Shown piece after piece: positions 35,952-43,071 of a stretch of DNA of 43,071 nt (the first letter of the stretch is position 1; every line of letters starts with the position of its first letter). Origin of the DNA: Comamonadaceae bacterium (lineage in GTDB: Bacteria > Pseudomonadota > Gammaproteobacteria > Burkholderiales > Burkholderiaceae_C); contig CANBWY010000013.1 of the NCBI GenBank assembly GCA_947373245.1, positions 1 to 43,071 on the forward strand, written 5' to 3'. The position numbers were made by a program, and so were the translations under genes. The notes below the pieces were generated by a model that did not search any database, was not told where the DNA came from, and saw nothing but the letters and a program-made list of their open reading frames with translations.

Positions 35952-37832
35952 TCAGCGAGGGGTGTTCATGGCACCGATGCGCTCGCCTGTGGCCGAGATG
36001 TCATCGCTCCATGTGCCGTCGTCTTTGACCACGGTGGACTTCAACAAAATCACCAGCTCGCGCTTGGTCAAGGTTTGTGCCCCCCAGTTAAAGAAGGCCC
36101 CCACACCAGGAATGTCACGTGCGCCCGGCACGCCGCTGCGAATGTCTGAATTCGACTCGGTCATCAAGCCACCAATCACGATGACTTGCCCATCTTTGGC
36201 TTTGACCACGCTGTCGGTCTCGTTCATGGTGTTGACCGCAAAGGGCACGGGGGCAGAGGCACCCTTATCAGCGGTGATCAAGGCAGCTTTGGATTTTTCA
36301 GTCACACTGTTGACCATCGAATGCACATGCAAGGTGATGTTGTCTTCCACATCAATTTGCGGCGTGACATCTAAAGAAATGCCAGAAAAGAATGGTTGGT
36401 AGGAAAGGGTCGGTGTCACCGTCGACAAAACCCCTAAATTATTCGTACTGCTGCCGCCGGTGATGCTGGTGACAAACGATTCCTCACTGCCCACCTTGAT
36501 GACTGCCATTTGGTTGTTCATGGTGGCAATGCGTGGACTCGACAGCACTTGCACATGGCCCTGCGACTCGAGGAAGTTGATCAAAGCTGAGAAGTTGCTG
36601 GTTTGCACCGCGATGCCCGACACTGCCGACAAGGCGTTGGTCGGTGCTTGGTTGGTTCCCAGCACCGCCCCCAAGCTGGAGCCTGCGGTCACAGCGCCAC
36701 CAAATTGACCGGCTTGGTTCATGCCAATCGTGCCAGCGTTGGCACCAACGGAAAAGCGTTGCACACCATTGGGGAAAGAACCCCAGTTGATGCCTTGCTG
36801 TGAATCTTTGTTCAACACCACATCGATGATTTTGGACTCGATGATCACTTGGCGTGAGATGCTCAACTGCATGGACTTCAACAGCTTCTCAACGGTGCGC
36901 AACTCCGACGGCATGCCGCGCGCCAAGATGGTGCCGCTCATTTGATTGATGGTCAGTGCACGGCCATCCACACAGCCATCGGAGCCACGGGCACGTTCGC
37001 CCAAGCGCACATCGCCCGGGTGTGTCACGTCTGCACGCGAGGCATTGGCTTGGTTCGTCGCCGTCGGCACAGCACCCAATGGACTCGCCAAGGCTTTGGG
37101 AATGTTGCAACCCAACACGGTACGCAAGGCATCTTCAGCCTCACCCCACACATCCGACTTCACCGTGGTGCTCAAACCGCTGGCTTGCACCGAGGCATAA
37201 CTGGAAGAAGAGGAACTTGAACCGCCCGACGACGAGCTGGACGAATGTCCCACAGAGGCGCCGCCAATGACTTGAATGTCACTCACCCCACGACGCTGGC
37301 CCAAGATGTAGTTGACATAAAACAGCTGTGTTTGCAACTGGGCGGGTTGCACCAAGATGCGTTGCTTGTCCACGGTGTAGTCGTAGCCATACACATCGCG
37401 CAAGGCATCCAACGCTTGGAACAAGGTGATGTTTTTCAAATTCAAGGAGACGCGCGTCTCCAACACATCGGCCGCAACCGGCACATTGGGCAGGCGACTC
37501 GCCGGTTTGAGCAAGATGCTGTAGTCCGTGCCCGCCACCAAACCCGACAACACTTGGGCAATGGGGGCGTCGTTCACCACCAAATCAAAGCGCTGTTCCC
37601 CTTTGTGCGCGGGTGCTTTGCTGACCATGCTGTAGATGGAGGGCAACAACATTTCATTGAGCACGGCAGGGGGCAGCCCCGTGGTCGTGGCGCCTGTTGA
37701 CTTGGCAGACGTCGCATTGGCCAGCTCGCGCGAGACACGGTTTTGTGTTGACAGATCCGGGGTGGGATACATCGACGAGCAAGCGGTGGTGAGCGCCAAG
37801 GGCGCGAGGATTGCGAGTGTGTGCCATTTCAT
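35952..37832 (-). CDS. mshL: MshL, outer-membrane secretin of the MSHA pilus
   Basis: This 626-residue secretin has a lipoprotein-like signal (MKWHTLAILAPLALTTAC, C18). It has an STN domain (~80-165) and a Ser/Gly-rich loop (197-211, nearly all serine). The secretin core carries VPGARDIPGVGAFFN and ends ELVILLKSTVV. It forms the outer-membrane channel for the pilus. The ATG at 37832 is chosen because AAGGAG lies 6 bases upstream and a lipoprotein signal follows; the open frame runs 35 codons further without such signals. It overlaps mshK by four bases. Confidence 0.92.
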   Translation of the reverse strand: MKWHTLAILAPLALTTACSSMYPTPDLSTQNRVSRELANATSAKSTGATTTGLPPAVLNEMLLPSIYSMVSKAPAHKGEQRFDLVVNDAPIAQVLSGLVAGTDYSILLKPASRLPNVPVAADVLETRVSLNLKNITLFQALDALRDVYGYDYTVDKQRILVQPAQLQTQLFYVNYILGQRRGVSDIQVIGGASVGHSSSSSSGGSSSSSSSYASVQASGLSTTVKSDVWGEAEDALRTVLGCNIPKALASPLGAVPTATNQANASRADVTHPGDVRLGERARGSDGCVDGRALTINQMSGTILARGMPSELRTVEKLLKSMQLSISRQVIIESKIIDVVLNKDSQQGINWGSFPNGVQRFSVGANAGTIGMNQAGQFGGAVTAGSSLGAVLGTNQAPTNALSAVSGIAVQTSNFSALINFLESQGHVQVLSSPRIATMNNQMAVIKVGSEESFVTSITGGSSTNNLGVLSTVTPTLSYQPFFSGISLDVTPQIDVEDNITLHVHSMVNSVTEKSKAALITADKGASAPVPFAVNTMNETDSVVKAKDGQVIVIGGLMTESNSDIRSGVPGARDIPGVGAFFNWGAQTLTKRELVILLKSTVVKDDGTWSDDISATGERIGAMNTPR

Positions 37833-38176
37833 TGACTTCTCCTTGTTTTGACAACCGAAGGGTTGAGATTGATTTCTTCTGTGGTCGTGGCATTGCGCAT
37901 CACCACACTTTGCTTGCCAATGCTGACCAACTGCCACTGGTTGAGGTTGTCACCGGGCTTGAGCACCACGCCATCGATGACGGCAAAACTGCGTTGAGGT
38001 CCGACGAGCAGCATTTGAATGTTGTCAGGCGTCGTGCTCACGGACGCCACCTTGGCGTTGACGGCTGGGCTGTTGGGTGGGCGCGTGGGGTCGTGCAACT
38101 CGCTTTGCGCCCACAGCGAGCCCACACCAAACGCCAAACCAAGGGCGATGAGCAAGGGTGGATGGATGTGTTTCAT
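37829..38176 (-). CDS. mshK: MshK-like small periplasmic pilus-assembly protein
   Basis: This 115-residue protein has a signal peptide (HPPLLIALGLAFGVGSLWAQ) and the DPTRPP motif typical of MshK and related PilP/GspC-like proteins. The rest resembles an inner-membrane-to-secretin linker domain (AVIDGVVLKPGDNLNQWQL). The start follows the mshJ-like stop by three bases; no clear ribosome-binding site is seen, so coupling is likely. Confidence 0.82.
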   Translation of the reverse strand: MKHIHPPLLIALGLAFGVGSLWAQSELHDPTRPPNSPAVNAKVASVSTTPDNIQMLLVGPQRSFAVIDGVVLKPGDNLNQWQLVSIGKQSVVMRNATTTEEINLNPSVVKTRRSQ

Positions 38177-38179
38177 AGA

Positions 38180-38869
38180 TCAGGAGATTTTCAAAACAGG
38201 TTGGTCACTCAGAATAAAAATGGTGAACCGCAGCGAAGCGTCAGGCTGCTTCAAGGTGAGTAACTTGACGTCCGACCAAAACACGTGTTGTGAGTTGGCC
38301 TCTAGGTTTTTCAAATACGCCAAGAGGTCCAAATAGTTGCCTTGCAGTTCCACATCAACGCCATGTCTGTAAATGGCTTTTTGCACAGCCACAGGCGCGG
38401 CGGAGTTGCCAGCATTACCGGTATTGGCTGGGGTCACAGGCGCTATTGCGGTGAGCAAGGTGGTGACGGGCACAGTTTTGAGCGACACCAGCGCAACACG
38501 CGGGTAGTCTTTCAGCACGCCCTTCACCAAGTCGCCAATTTGCGGGGCACTCACTTGCAAGCTGCTGAGCACCGCGTTCAAAAGCACCATCTGTCGTTTC
38601 AGCTGGGCGTTGTCGAGCTGGGCTTTTTCCAAGTCCACGTTGCTGTGGTTGACGCTGAGGATTTCAGCGCGCAAAGTCGCCATCTGAGAATTCGCGAGGG
38701 TGCGCTCGGTCATCAGTGCCTCGTTGCGCTCGCTTTGCGGGGCGTACACCAAGGTTTCAAACGCAAAGTACAAGGCCACGCTCACCACCGTCACCACCAA
38801 TAATTGCTCACGCGCCGACAAGGTAAAGAATTTGTCGCGCATCTGCTTGAGTGAAAAAAGTGAATTCAT
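38180..38869 (-). CDS. mshJ: MshJ/PilO-like inner-membrane pilus-assembly protein
   Basis: This 229-residue bitopic protein has a membrane helix (~20-40), a periplasmic coiled coil (~45-105) and a ferredoxin-like C-terminal domain (VDVELQGNYLDLLAYLKNLEANSQHVFW), as in PilO/GspM. It pairs with the PilN-like protein encoded just before. Two starts are possible: GTG at 38878, directly after the upstream TGA, or ATG at 38869, used here. Confidence 0.8.
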   Translation of the reverse strand: MNSLFSLKQMRDKFFTLSAREQLLVVTVVSVALYFAFETLVYAPQSERNEALMTERTLANSQMATLRAEILSVNHSNVDLEKAQLDNAQLKRQMVLLNAVLSSLQVSAPQIGDLVKGVLKDYPRVALVSLKTVPVTTLLTAIAPVTPANTGNAGNSAAPVAVQKAIYRHGVDVELQGNYLDLLAYLKNLEANSQHVFWSDVKLLTLKQPDASLRFTIFILSDQPVLKIS

Positions 38870-38878
38870 GCGCAGCAC

Positions 38879-39478
38879 TCAGTAAAGTTTGAATTTGATG
38901 ACATTGAGATTGACTGCCCCCGGCATGCCTTCCCCGTCCCAGACTTCTTTGGACAGGTCCAAAGAAGTGAACTCGGTGCCCATGGGCTTGAATGCCAAGT
39001 TCAACTGCTCGGCATACTGCATCACAGCGGCTGAGTTCAGTGCGGTGCCCGTGATGCGCATGGACTGACCGGCTTTGCTGACCTCCACACCTTGCAGCCA
39101 GACGCCTGTTTGCGTCATCGTGGCCAAAGTTTGCAGTGTGAGGGCATGGCCTTGCAAATTGCCAAGATCGCCTTTTTGCACCACTTGCATGAGCATGCGG
39201 TGTTCATCCATGCGGCGTTGCATGTCGGCAGATTCTTTGATCAGCGCCTGCACGTCTTCAAAACCTGCCTCGTGTCTTTTTTCCTGTAGCTCTGCCTGTA
39301 GCGCCGCCACGGTTTGTTGCGCCTCTTGCGTGGATTGGCTCAGGGCGTGCAAGTTGTATTCGGCCACCCCGCCCCAGATCACAAAGGCCAAGAGCAAAGC
39401 ACCCAACACACCCGAGGCCAAAAAGGCCAAGTTTTTTCGTGCGCGATGGCGGGTGATGAGGTTGATGTATTGCGTCAT
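38879..39478 (-). CDS. PilN-like inner-membrane pilus-assembly protein
   Basis: This 199-residue protein begins MTQYINLITRHRARKN, recalling the INL motif by which PilN binds PilM. A membrane helix (~18-38), a coiled coil (~45-95) and a small ferredoxin-like domain follow (VWLQGVEVSKAGQSMRITGTA). It follows the PilM-like mshI by five bases with GGAG upstream. In classical MSHA loci this position is sometimes named mshI2. Confidence 0.82.
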   Translation of the reverse strand: MTQYINLITRHRARKNLAFLASGVLGALLLAFVIWGGVAEYNLHALSQSTQEAQQTVAALQAELQEKRHEAGFEDVQALIKESADMQRRMDEHRMLMQVVQKGDLGNLQGHALTLQTLATMTQTGVWLQGVEVSKAGQSMRITGTALNSAAVMQYAEQLNLAFKPMGTEFTSLDLSKEVWDGEGMPGAVNLNVIKFKLY

Positions 39479-39483
39479 CGCGC

Positions 39484-40443
39484 CTACTCCTTCATACGCA
39501 AAGCAGCGCCTAGGGCATTGAAATACTTGGCCTGAACTTCGGGCTTGACCAAGTCTGAGTCATCGGGCCAAACAAAGAGGCTGCTCAAATCCAGCGGCCT
39601 GATTTCTTTCAAAATTCGCGACTGCAATTTTTCCACCAAGCCAATTTCGCTTTGAGTGGGTGCAATAAAAATACCGTCAAAAGGCATGCCTGAGGCGTTG
39701 CGATGCACAAAGTCGATGGAGCGTTGCACCTCCAGCGCGACCCGATCAAATTTGGCCTCATCGCTGACGGGCGAACCGTCGTCGTTGGTTTTGAACAGGG
39801 CCTCACGGATGTAGCGTTCCAAATACAAATCACCCTGATAGGTCACCGTCAGCTGCACCCCATTGGGCTCGGCGTAGAGCAAACACACCGCCGCCTCTTG
39901 GTCTTGAATGGCGGCCGAAATATTGCGCTGCCCCGTTTCACGAATGTCCAACACCTTCAAGGGCATGTGGGCACGTTCAAGCAGGTCCATGCGCTGGTTG
40001 ATCAGCTCCCGACGCGCGGCAATCACATAGAGCTGGGGGGTTCGGTTGGCCACGGCGTGGGTTTGCGGTATGTCCATCCAAGACAAATTGGCTTCCGAGG
40101 CGGGGTAATCCAACAAGGGCGTCAAGGACCAGCGCAAGCTGCCCTCTAACTCCTCGGCCCGCACCGCCGCTTTGTCGACCAAAAACATTTGGTACTCCTT
40201 GCGGCTCAACACGTGGATGAGCGGAAAGCCATTGGCGTGCATCAACTTACCCAACTGCACCATGCTGGTTTCATCCAAGGTGCCACGCGGCAAAGCCCCG
40301 TGGCTGACCACCGTGGGGCGCTCACCCGGCTTGCGTGGGGACTTCACGCTGACGCCATACAAGCCATCTTGCGCATCAATGACTGTCCAGCCATCGGGTC
40401 TGCCCGACCAAGGCCATTTGAATAACATTTTGATGAAACCCAT
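39484..40443 (-). CDS. mshI: MshI/PilM-like actin-fold protein
   Basis: This 319-residue cytoplasmic protein has a degenerate PilM/actin-like fold: an early GWTVIDAQDGLYGVSV strand pair and a later Asp/Gly-containing segment (SGMPFDGIFIAP). It should recruit the PilN/PilO pair at the inner membrane. It is first in the minus-strand operon running to pilT and divergent from the pilin gene. No good ribosome-binding site precedes the ATG at 40443; an ATG five codons later is an alternative. Confidence 0.82.
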   Translation of the reverse strand: MGFIKMLFKWPWSGRPDGWTVIDAQDGLYGVSVKSPRKPGERPTVVSHGALPRGTLDETSMVQLGKLMHANGFPLIHVLSRKEYQMFLVDKAAVRAEELEGSLRWSLTPLLDYPASEANLSWMDIPQTHAVANRTPQLYVIAARRELINQRMDLLERAHMPLKVLDIRETGQRNISAAIQDQEAAVCLLYAEPNGVQLTVTYQGDLYLERYIREALFKTNDDGSPVSDEAKFDRVALEVQRSIDFVHRNASGMPFDGIFIAPTQSEIGLVEKLQSRILKEIRPLDLSSLFVWPDDSDLVKPEVQAKYFNALGAALRMKE

Positions 40444-40450
40444 CTATAAG

Positions 40451-40469
40451 TTTGCCAACGATTGGCAAA
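40451..40469. promoter_or_regulatory. 19-base palindrome immediately upstream of mshI
   Basis: TTTGCCAA-CGA-TTGGCAAA is a perfect 8-bp inverted repeat. It ends 7 bases from the mshI ATG, so it is either an operator or, if transcribed, a hairpin hiding the start. I do not recognise the regulator. Confidence 0.45.
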
Positions 40470-40535
40470 GTTTAGAGGGCATCGCAGGCCGTGTGTTGGC
40501 TAAAACCACGCGTGGGTGCTAAATCAAAACGTCAG

Positions 40536-40596
40536 TTGATCTATCTCAAACAAACAAGTTTTCACGCTTTCAAAGACAACAACTTCTCTAAATAAT
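40536..40596 (+). promoter_or_regulatory. FNR-like box and candidate promoter of mshA
   Basis: TTGAT-CTAT-CTCAA (40536-40549) matches the FNR consensus at nine of ten bases. AATAAT (40591-40596, five of six) is a good -10, with only a weak -35 (TTTCAA, 40568-40573). With a start near 40603 the box centre is at about -60.5, close to the class I activator position. This is a moderate-strength inference. Confidence 0.4.
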
Positions 40597-40640
40597 CAGC
40601 GCTGTCCCTTTTATTTTTTTATAAACCCGGAGCTAATCTC

Positions 40641-41021
40641 ATGACACACATGACACACACGACACATATGAATCACAATTTAAAAAACATGAAGCAAAAA
40701 GGTTTCACACTGATTGAACTGATCTTCGTGATTGTGATCATCGGCATCTTGGCCGCGATTGCTTTGCCTAAGTTTGCAGGCCTGACGGGCAAAGCCAACA
40801 CGGCGCAAGTCGAAGCCTTGGCGGCCAACTTGAGCAGTGCGGCAGCGGCAGACTTTGCCACCAATGGTGTTTCAGCATGTGCCGCCGTTGGCAATATGGT
40901 GAACCCACCAGTGGCTAGCCCATATGCCATCACGGCAGTGAATGCAGCCTCTGGGATTTGCGCCATCTCCAACGGCTCCAGCACCTCGCCTGCCTCAGCC
41001 CAGTTCTTCATCCCTTATTAA
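40641..41021 (+). CDS. mshA: MshA-type major pilin
   Basis: This is a 126-residue type IV prepilin. The 21-residue leader ends KQKG and the mature protein starts FTLIELIFVIVIIGILAAIA, with the conserved Glu5. Two cysteines in the C-terminal part (SACAAVG, GICAIS) can form the pilin disulfide loop. The mature pilin is about 105 residues, which is short. GGAG lies 8 bases before the first ATG. The leader is unusually long and made of MTH/TTH/MNH units; ATGs at codons 4, 10 and 17 are alternatives. It is first of the pilin operon, divergent from mshI. Confidence 0.87.
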   Translation: MTHMTHTTHMNHNLKNMKQKGFTLIELIFVIVIIGILAAIALPKFAGLTGKANTAQVEALAANLSSAAAADFATNGVSACAAVGNMVNPPVASPYAITAVNAASGICAISNGSSTSPASAQFFIPY

Positions 41022-41029
41022 TCATTGCT

Positions 41030-41548
41030 ATGAAACCTAGCTGGCCCTTTGTTGCTCAAACACAGCCACGTGCTGCGCTAGGTTTCACTCTGATTGAGAT
41101 GGTGATGGTGGTGGTGGTGCTCGGCATACTCAGTGTGGTGGCCCTTCCGAAAATGCTGAACAACCCATCGGCCACGCTGGACGTGCAGGCCAAGGCCTTT
41201 GCCTCTGACCTGCGCAGGGCCCAGTTGCTCGCCTCTACCCAAGCGGTGAGTGTGTGTGTGCTGGCCACTGTCAACACCAACACCTACCGCTTGGTGTACC
41301 AATGTGCGCAACCGAATACCAGCCAAGTCAAAGACCCCGCTACGGGCCAAGCCTTTGTGGGGACCTTCACCAACGGTGTCGCCTTTAGCGTGACGCCCGG
41401 ACAGTCCCTCGAATTCAACAGCTTGGGGCAACCCAACTTGCAGACCCCCACCAACTACGTCATCGTGCCTGCGAATGGCGCCATGTCATTTCATGTCAGT
41501 GTCACGCCCTTGACGGGTTATGTGTCCACCACGGTGACCACGCCATGA
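41030..41548 (+). CDS. MSHA minor pilin (GspH-like), MshC position
   Basis: This is a 172-residue prepilin with leader MKPSWPFVAQTQPRAALG and mature start FTLIEMVMVVVVLGILSVVA (Glu5 present). The globular part carries ASDLRRAQLLASTQAVSVCV, typical of GspH/FimT-like minor pilins. The ATG is 8 bases after the mshA stop without a clear ribosome-binding site, so coupling to mshA is likely. The gene name follows from order only. Confidence 0.82.
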   Translation: MKPSWPFVAQTQPRAALGFTLIEMVMVVVVLGILSVVALPKMLNNPSATLDVQAKAFASDLRRAQLLASTQAVSVCVLATVNTNTYRLVYQCAQPNTSQVKDPATGQAFVGTFTNGVAFSVTPGQSLEFNSLGQPNLQTPTNYVIVPANGAMSFHVSVTPLTGYVSTTVTTP

Positions 41549-41982
41549 GCGTTACCCCACGCCCTCAACCTTCACAGCGTGGGTTCACGCTGCTGGAGAT
41601 GGTGATTGTCATTTTGCTTTTGGGCATCACGGCAGCGGCCATCATTCCTTTGAATGGGGGCTTGTTCAAGAACGACCGCCAAATGCGCAACTTGCAAAGC
41701 ACCAGCCAATTGCTACAGGCCTGTGCCGAGCAGATCATGGCCCAACGCCGACTCAATGGCTTTGTGGATGCCCCCGCCCCCACTTACTACGACGCCATCT
41801 GCGAAGCCATGCCCATCGTGCCAGTTGGTAGCAATTCATTCACGGTCACGAGCGCGTCCAGCAACAACGACCCCAGTTGCCCCCCTGCGGCGACCTGCCA
41901 GTTGGTGCTCATCCGCGTGAATGACACGACAAATGCCATTGCCCCCGTCGGTCCTGTCGACTTGTTGTTGGTGAAGTACTGA
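41545..41982 (+). CDS. MSHA minor pilin, MshD position
   Basis: This is a 145-residue prepilin. The leader ends PSQRG and the mature start is FTLLEMVIVILLLGITAAAI with Glu5. Four cysteines lie in the C-terminal part. The ATG overlaps the previous stop by four bases. It is shorter than typical MshD, so the name is positional only. Confidence 0.8.
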   Translation: MSVTPRPQPSQRGFTLLEMVIVILLLGITAAAIIPLNGGLFKNDRQMRNLQSTSQLLQACAEQIMAQRRLNGFVDAPAPTYYDAICEAMPIVPVGSNSFTVTSASSNNDPSCPPAATCQLVLIRVNDTTNAIAPVGPVDLLLVKY

Positions 41983-41983
41983 T

Positions 41984-42535
41984 ATGCAGCGCCCCCCCCC
42001 ACGACCACACCCGGTCCACACCGCACACGGCTTCACGCTGTTTGAAATGGTGTTGGTGATCATCCTGCTGGGCATTTTGTCCACCGTGGGCATGACCATG
42101 ATCAGCAAAAGTTACAGCACCACCCGCTTCATCAACAACGGCAACGCCAACACCAGCACGGCGCGTTATGCCATGGACCGCATCAGCCGAGAGATGCGCC
42201 AAGTGACCTTTGACAGCAACGCGAAAGCACTGCTGATCACCGATGCCTCGCCGACACAGATGAGCTTCACCAAATCAGATTTTTTGGTTCAAGAGATGGT
42301 GCAAGTTCACTTGAGCGGCACATCGCTCAAGCTGAGCAACGCGTCGGTGAACTTGGATACGGTGTTGGCCGAACACGTTTCGGCCTTCACCCTGCAATAC
42401 TTTGACGCCAACATGGCCACGCCCGCTGCCAGCCTGGGGCAAATTCGCTTTGTTCAAATCAATTTAACGCTCACCGACACGGGCAACGCCGAGCCCGTCA
42501 CACTGCACACACTGGTGGCGCTGAGGAACACATGA
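41984..42535 (+). CDS. mshO: MSHA minor pilin, MshO-like (GspJ/PilW type)
   Basis: This is a 183-residue prepilin with leader ending HTAHG and mature start FTLFEMVLVIILLGILSTVG. ARYAMDRISREMRQV (~60-74) is the typical GspJ/PilW/MshO helix. A run of nine cytosines (41992-42000) lies at codons 3-6, so a one-base slip would abolish the gene. The start follows the previous stop by one base. Confidence 0.78.
   Translation: MQRPPPRPHPVHTAHGFTLFEMVLVIILLGILSTVGMTMISKSYSTTRFINNGNANTSTARYAMDRISREMRQVTFDSNAKALLITDASPTQMSFTKSDFLVQEMVQVHLSGTSLKLSNASVNLDTVLAEHVSAFTLQYFDANMATPAASLGQIRFVQINLTLTDTGNAEPVTLHTLVALRNT
41992..42000. repeat. C9 homopolymer at the start of mshO
   Basis: Nine cytosines in a row directly after CAGCG, within the first six codons. 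This is a candidate slipped-strand site and also a common place for sequencing error. Confidence 0.8.
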
Positions 42536-43071
42536 TGACCCCAACACCAAGCCCCCCCAAAGCACTGCATCGTCAAGGTGGGTTTGTGACGATTTTGGCG
42601 GTGCTGTTTGTGATTTTGTTCGTCTTCTTCATCCTCACCAAGACCCTCAGTTTGCTGGGCAACAAAAGCATCGACTCGGTGCAATACCTCAACGGCATGA
42701 AGGCCCTGTTCATTGCCGAAAGTGGGGCTGAGCGTGCCGTGGGTTTGATCTCCAACATGGTCTCTGCCGATGACTCGCAACTGGATGCCGCCTGCGCGGC
42801 CTCCAAACTCGACAACAGCAACTCCGCCACGCCGATTGCCTTTGCTGGGGGCACCATCACCTATGCCAGCAGCATTTCGCCACCTGCGCCTGTGGGTACG
42901 TGTGATGTGCGCGTCACGGGCACACTCAATAGCGCACAACGCACGGTGCAGACGCGGGTCGACGTGTCGTCCGAAATCGGCACAGCAGGCTATGGCCACA
43001 GCATCAGCATGCAGCTGGCCAACAACACCAATGTGCCAGGGGTGGCGGTGTTCAATTTGGCGTGGCGGCGT
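42532..43071 (+). CDS. mshP: MSHA minor pilin-like protein, MshP/PilX type (3' end cut by window edge)
   Basis: An open frame of 180 codons runs off the window. The leader ends HRQGG and the hydrophobic start is FVTILAVLFVILFVFFIL. The fifth mature residue is Leu rather than Glu, as in PilX/GspK-like minor pilins. FIAESGAERAV (~62-72) is the typical MshP/PilX turn. GAGG lies 5 bases before the ATG at 42532 (8 before a second ATG at 42535). It overlaps mshO by four bases. It is longer than usual MshP, so an MshP-MshQ-like extension is possible. Confidence 0.72.
   Translation, partial: MMTPTPSPPKALHRQGGFVTILAVLFVILFVFFILTKTLSLLGNKSIDSVQYLNGMKALFIAESGAERAVGLISNMVSADDSQLDAACAASKLDNSNSATPIAFAGGTITYASSISPPAPVGTCDVRVTGTLNSAQRTVQTRVDVSSEIGTAGYGHSISMQLANNTNVPGVAVFNLAWRR

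Noticed and set aside
40462-40490. Sigma-54 promoter before mshA or mshI (TTGGCA...)
   Set aside because: The GG and GC doublets are not at the required 10-base spacing in either direction.

Overview
The window looks like a chromosomal segment from a betaproteobacterium of the Burkholderiales, most like the Comamonadaceae. The evidence is a benzoyl-CoA (box) pathway of the Azoarcus/Burkholderia type, protein styles typical of that family, and moderately high G+C. I cannot name genus or species. No rRNA, tRNA, insertion sequence, prophage or CRISPR array was seen. Gene density is very high: no gene-free stretch exceeds about 206 bases, and every convergent gene pair either overlaps or is separated by at most 5 bases.

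Layout: (1) 1-4356, aerobic benzoate degradation: boxB (cut by the left edge) and boxC on the minus strand, divergent from a boxD-type semialdehyde dehydrogenase. TGCA-N6-TGCA operator candidates lie in between. (2) 4345-10049, a chemosensory operon (tandem CheW, receptor, hybrid CheA-REC, CheB) on the minus strand. (3) 10204-23976, a Lap-type adhesin system: a 1646-residue RTX/VCBS adhesin with an N-terminal retention module, its ABC exporter and HlyD-type adaptor, a degenerate GGDEF-EAL receptor (LapD), the periplasmic protease LapG, and a TolC-type outer-membrane protein fused to an OmpA peptidoglycan-binding domain. (4) 23978-25736, smaller genes: WrbA, a helix-turn-helix protein and a membrane methyltransferase. 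(5) 25900-28993, a hemerythrin-metK-cheR operon. (6) 28987-33050, a REC-PAS-(degenerate GGDEF)-EAL response regulator divergent from a membrane diguanylate cyclase. (7) 33047-43071, an MSHA-type type IV pilus locus: mshI, a PilN-like gene, mshJ, K, L, M, N and pilT on the minus strand, and the pilin genes mshA and four minor pilin genes on the plus strand, the last cut by the right edge.

Regions 2 to 7 read as one surface-attachment programme. Chemosensory input (receptor, CheW, hybrid CheA, CheB, CheR) could feed response regulators. One of these carries an intact EAL phosphodiesterase and sits beside an intact diguanylate cyclase. Cyclic-di-GMP would then be read by LapD, which controls LapG, which in turn releases or spares the adhesin held in the TolC-OmpA pore. 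The MSHA pilus would serve early attachment. FNR/FixK-type dyads (TTGAY-N4-RTCAA, or one mismatch from it) are visible upstream of hemerythrin-metK-cheR (25831-25844), between the phosphodiesterase and cyclase (31366-31379), and upstream of mshA (40536-40549). This suggests, without proving it, that oxygen or redox state gates the programme.
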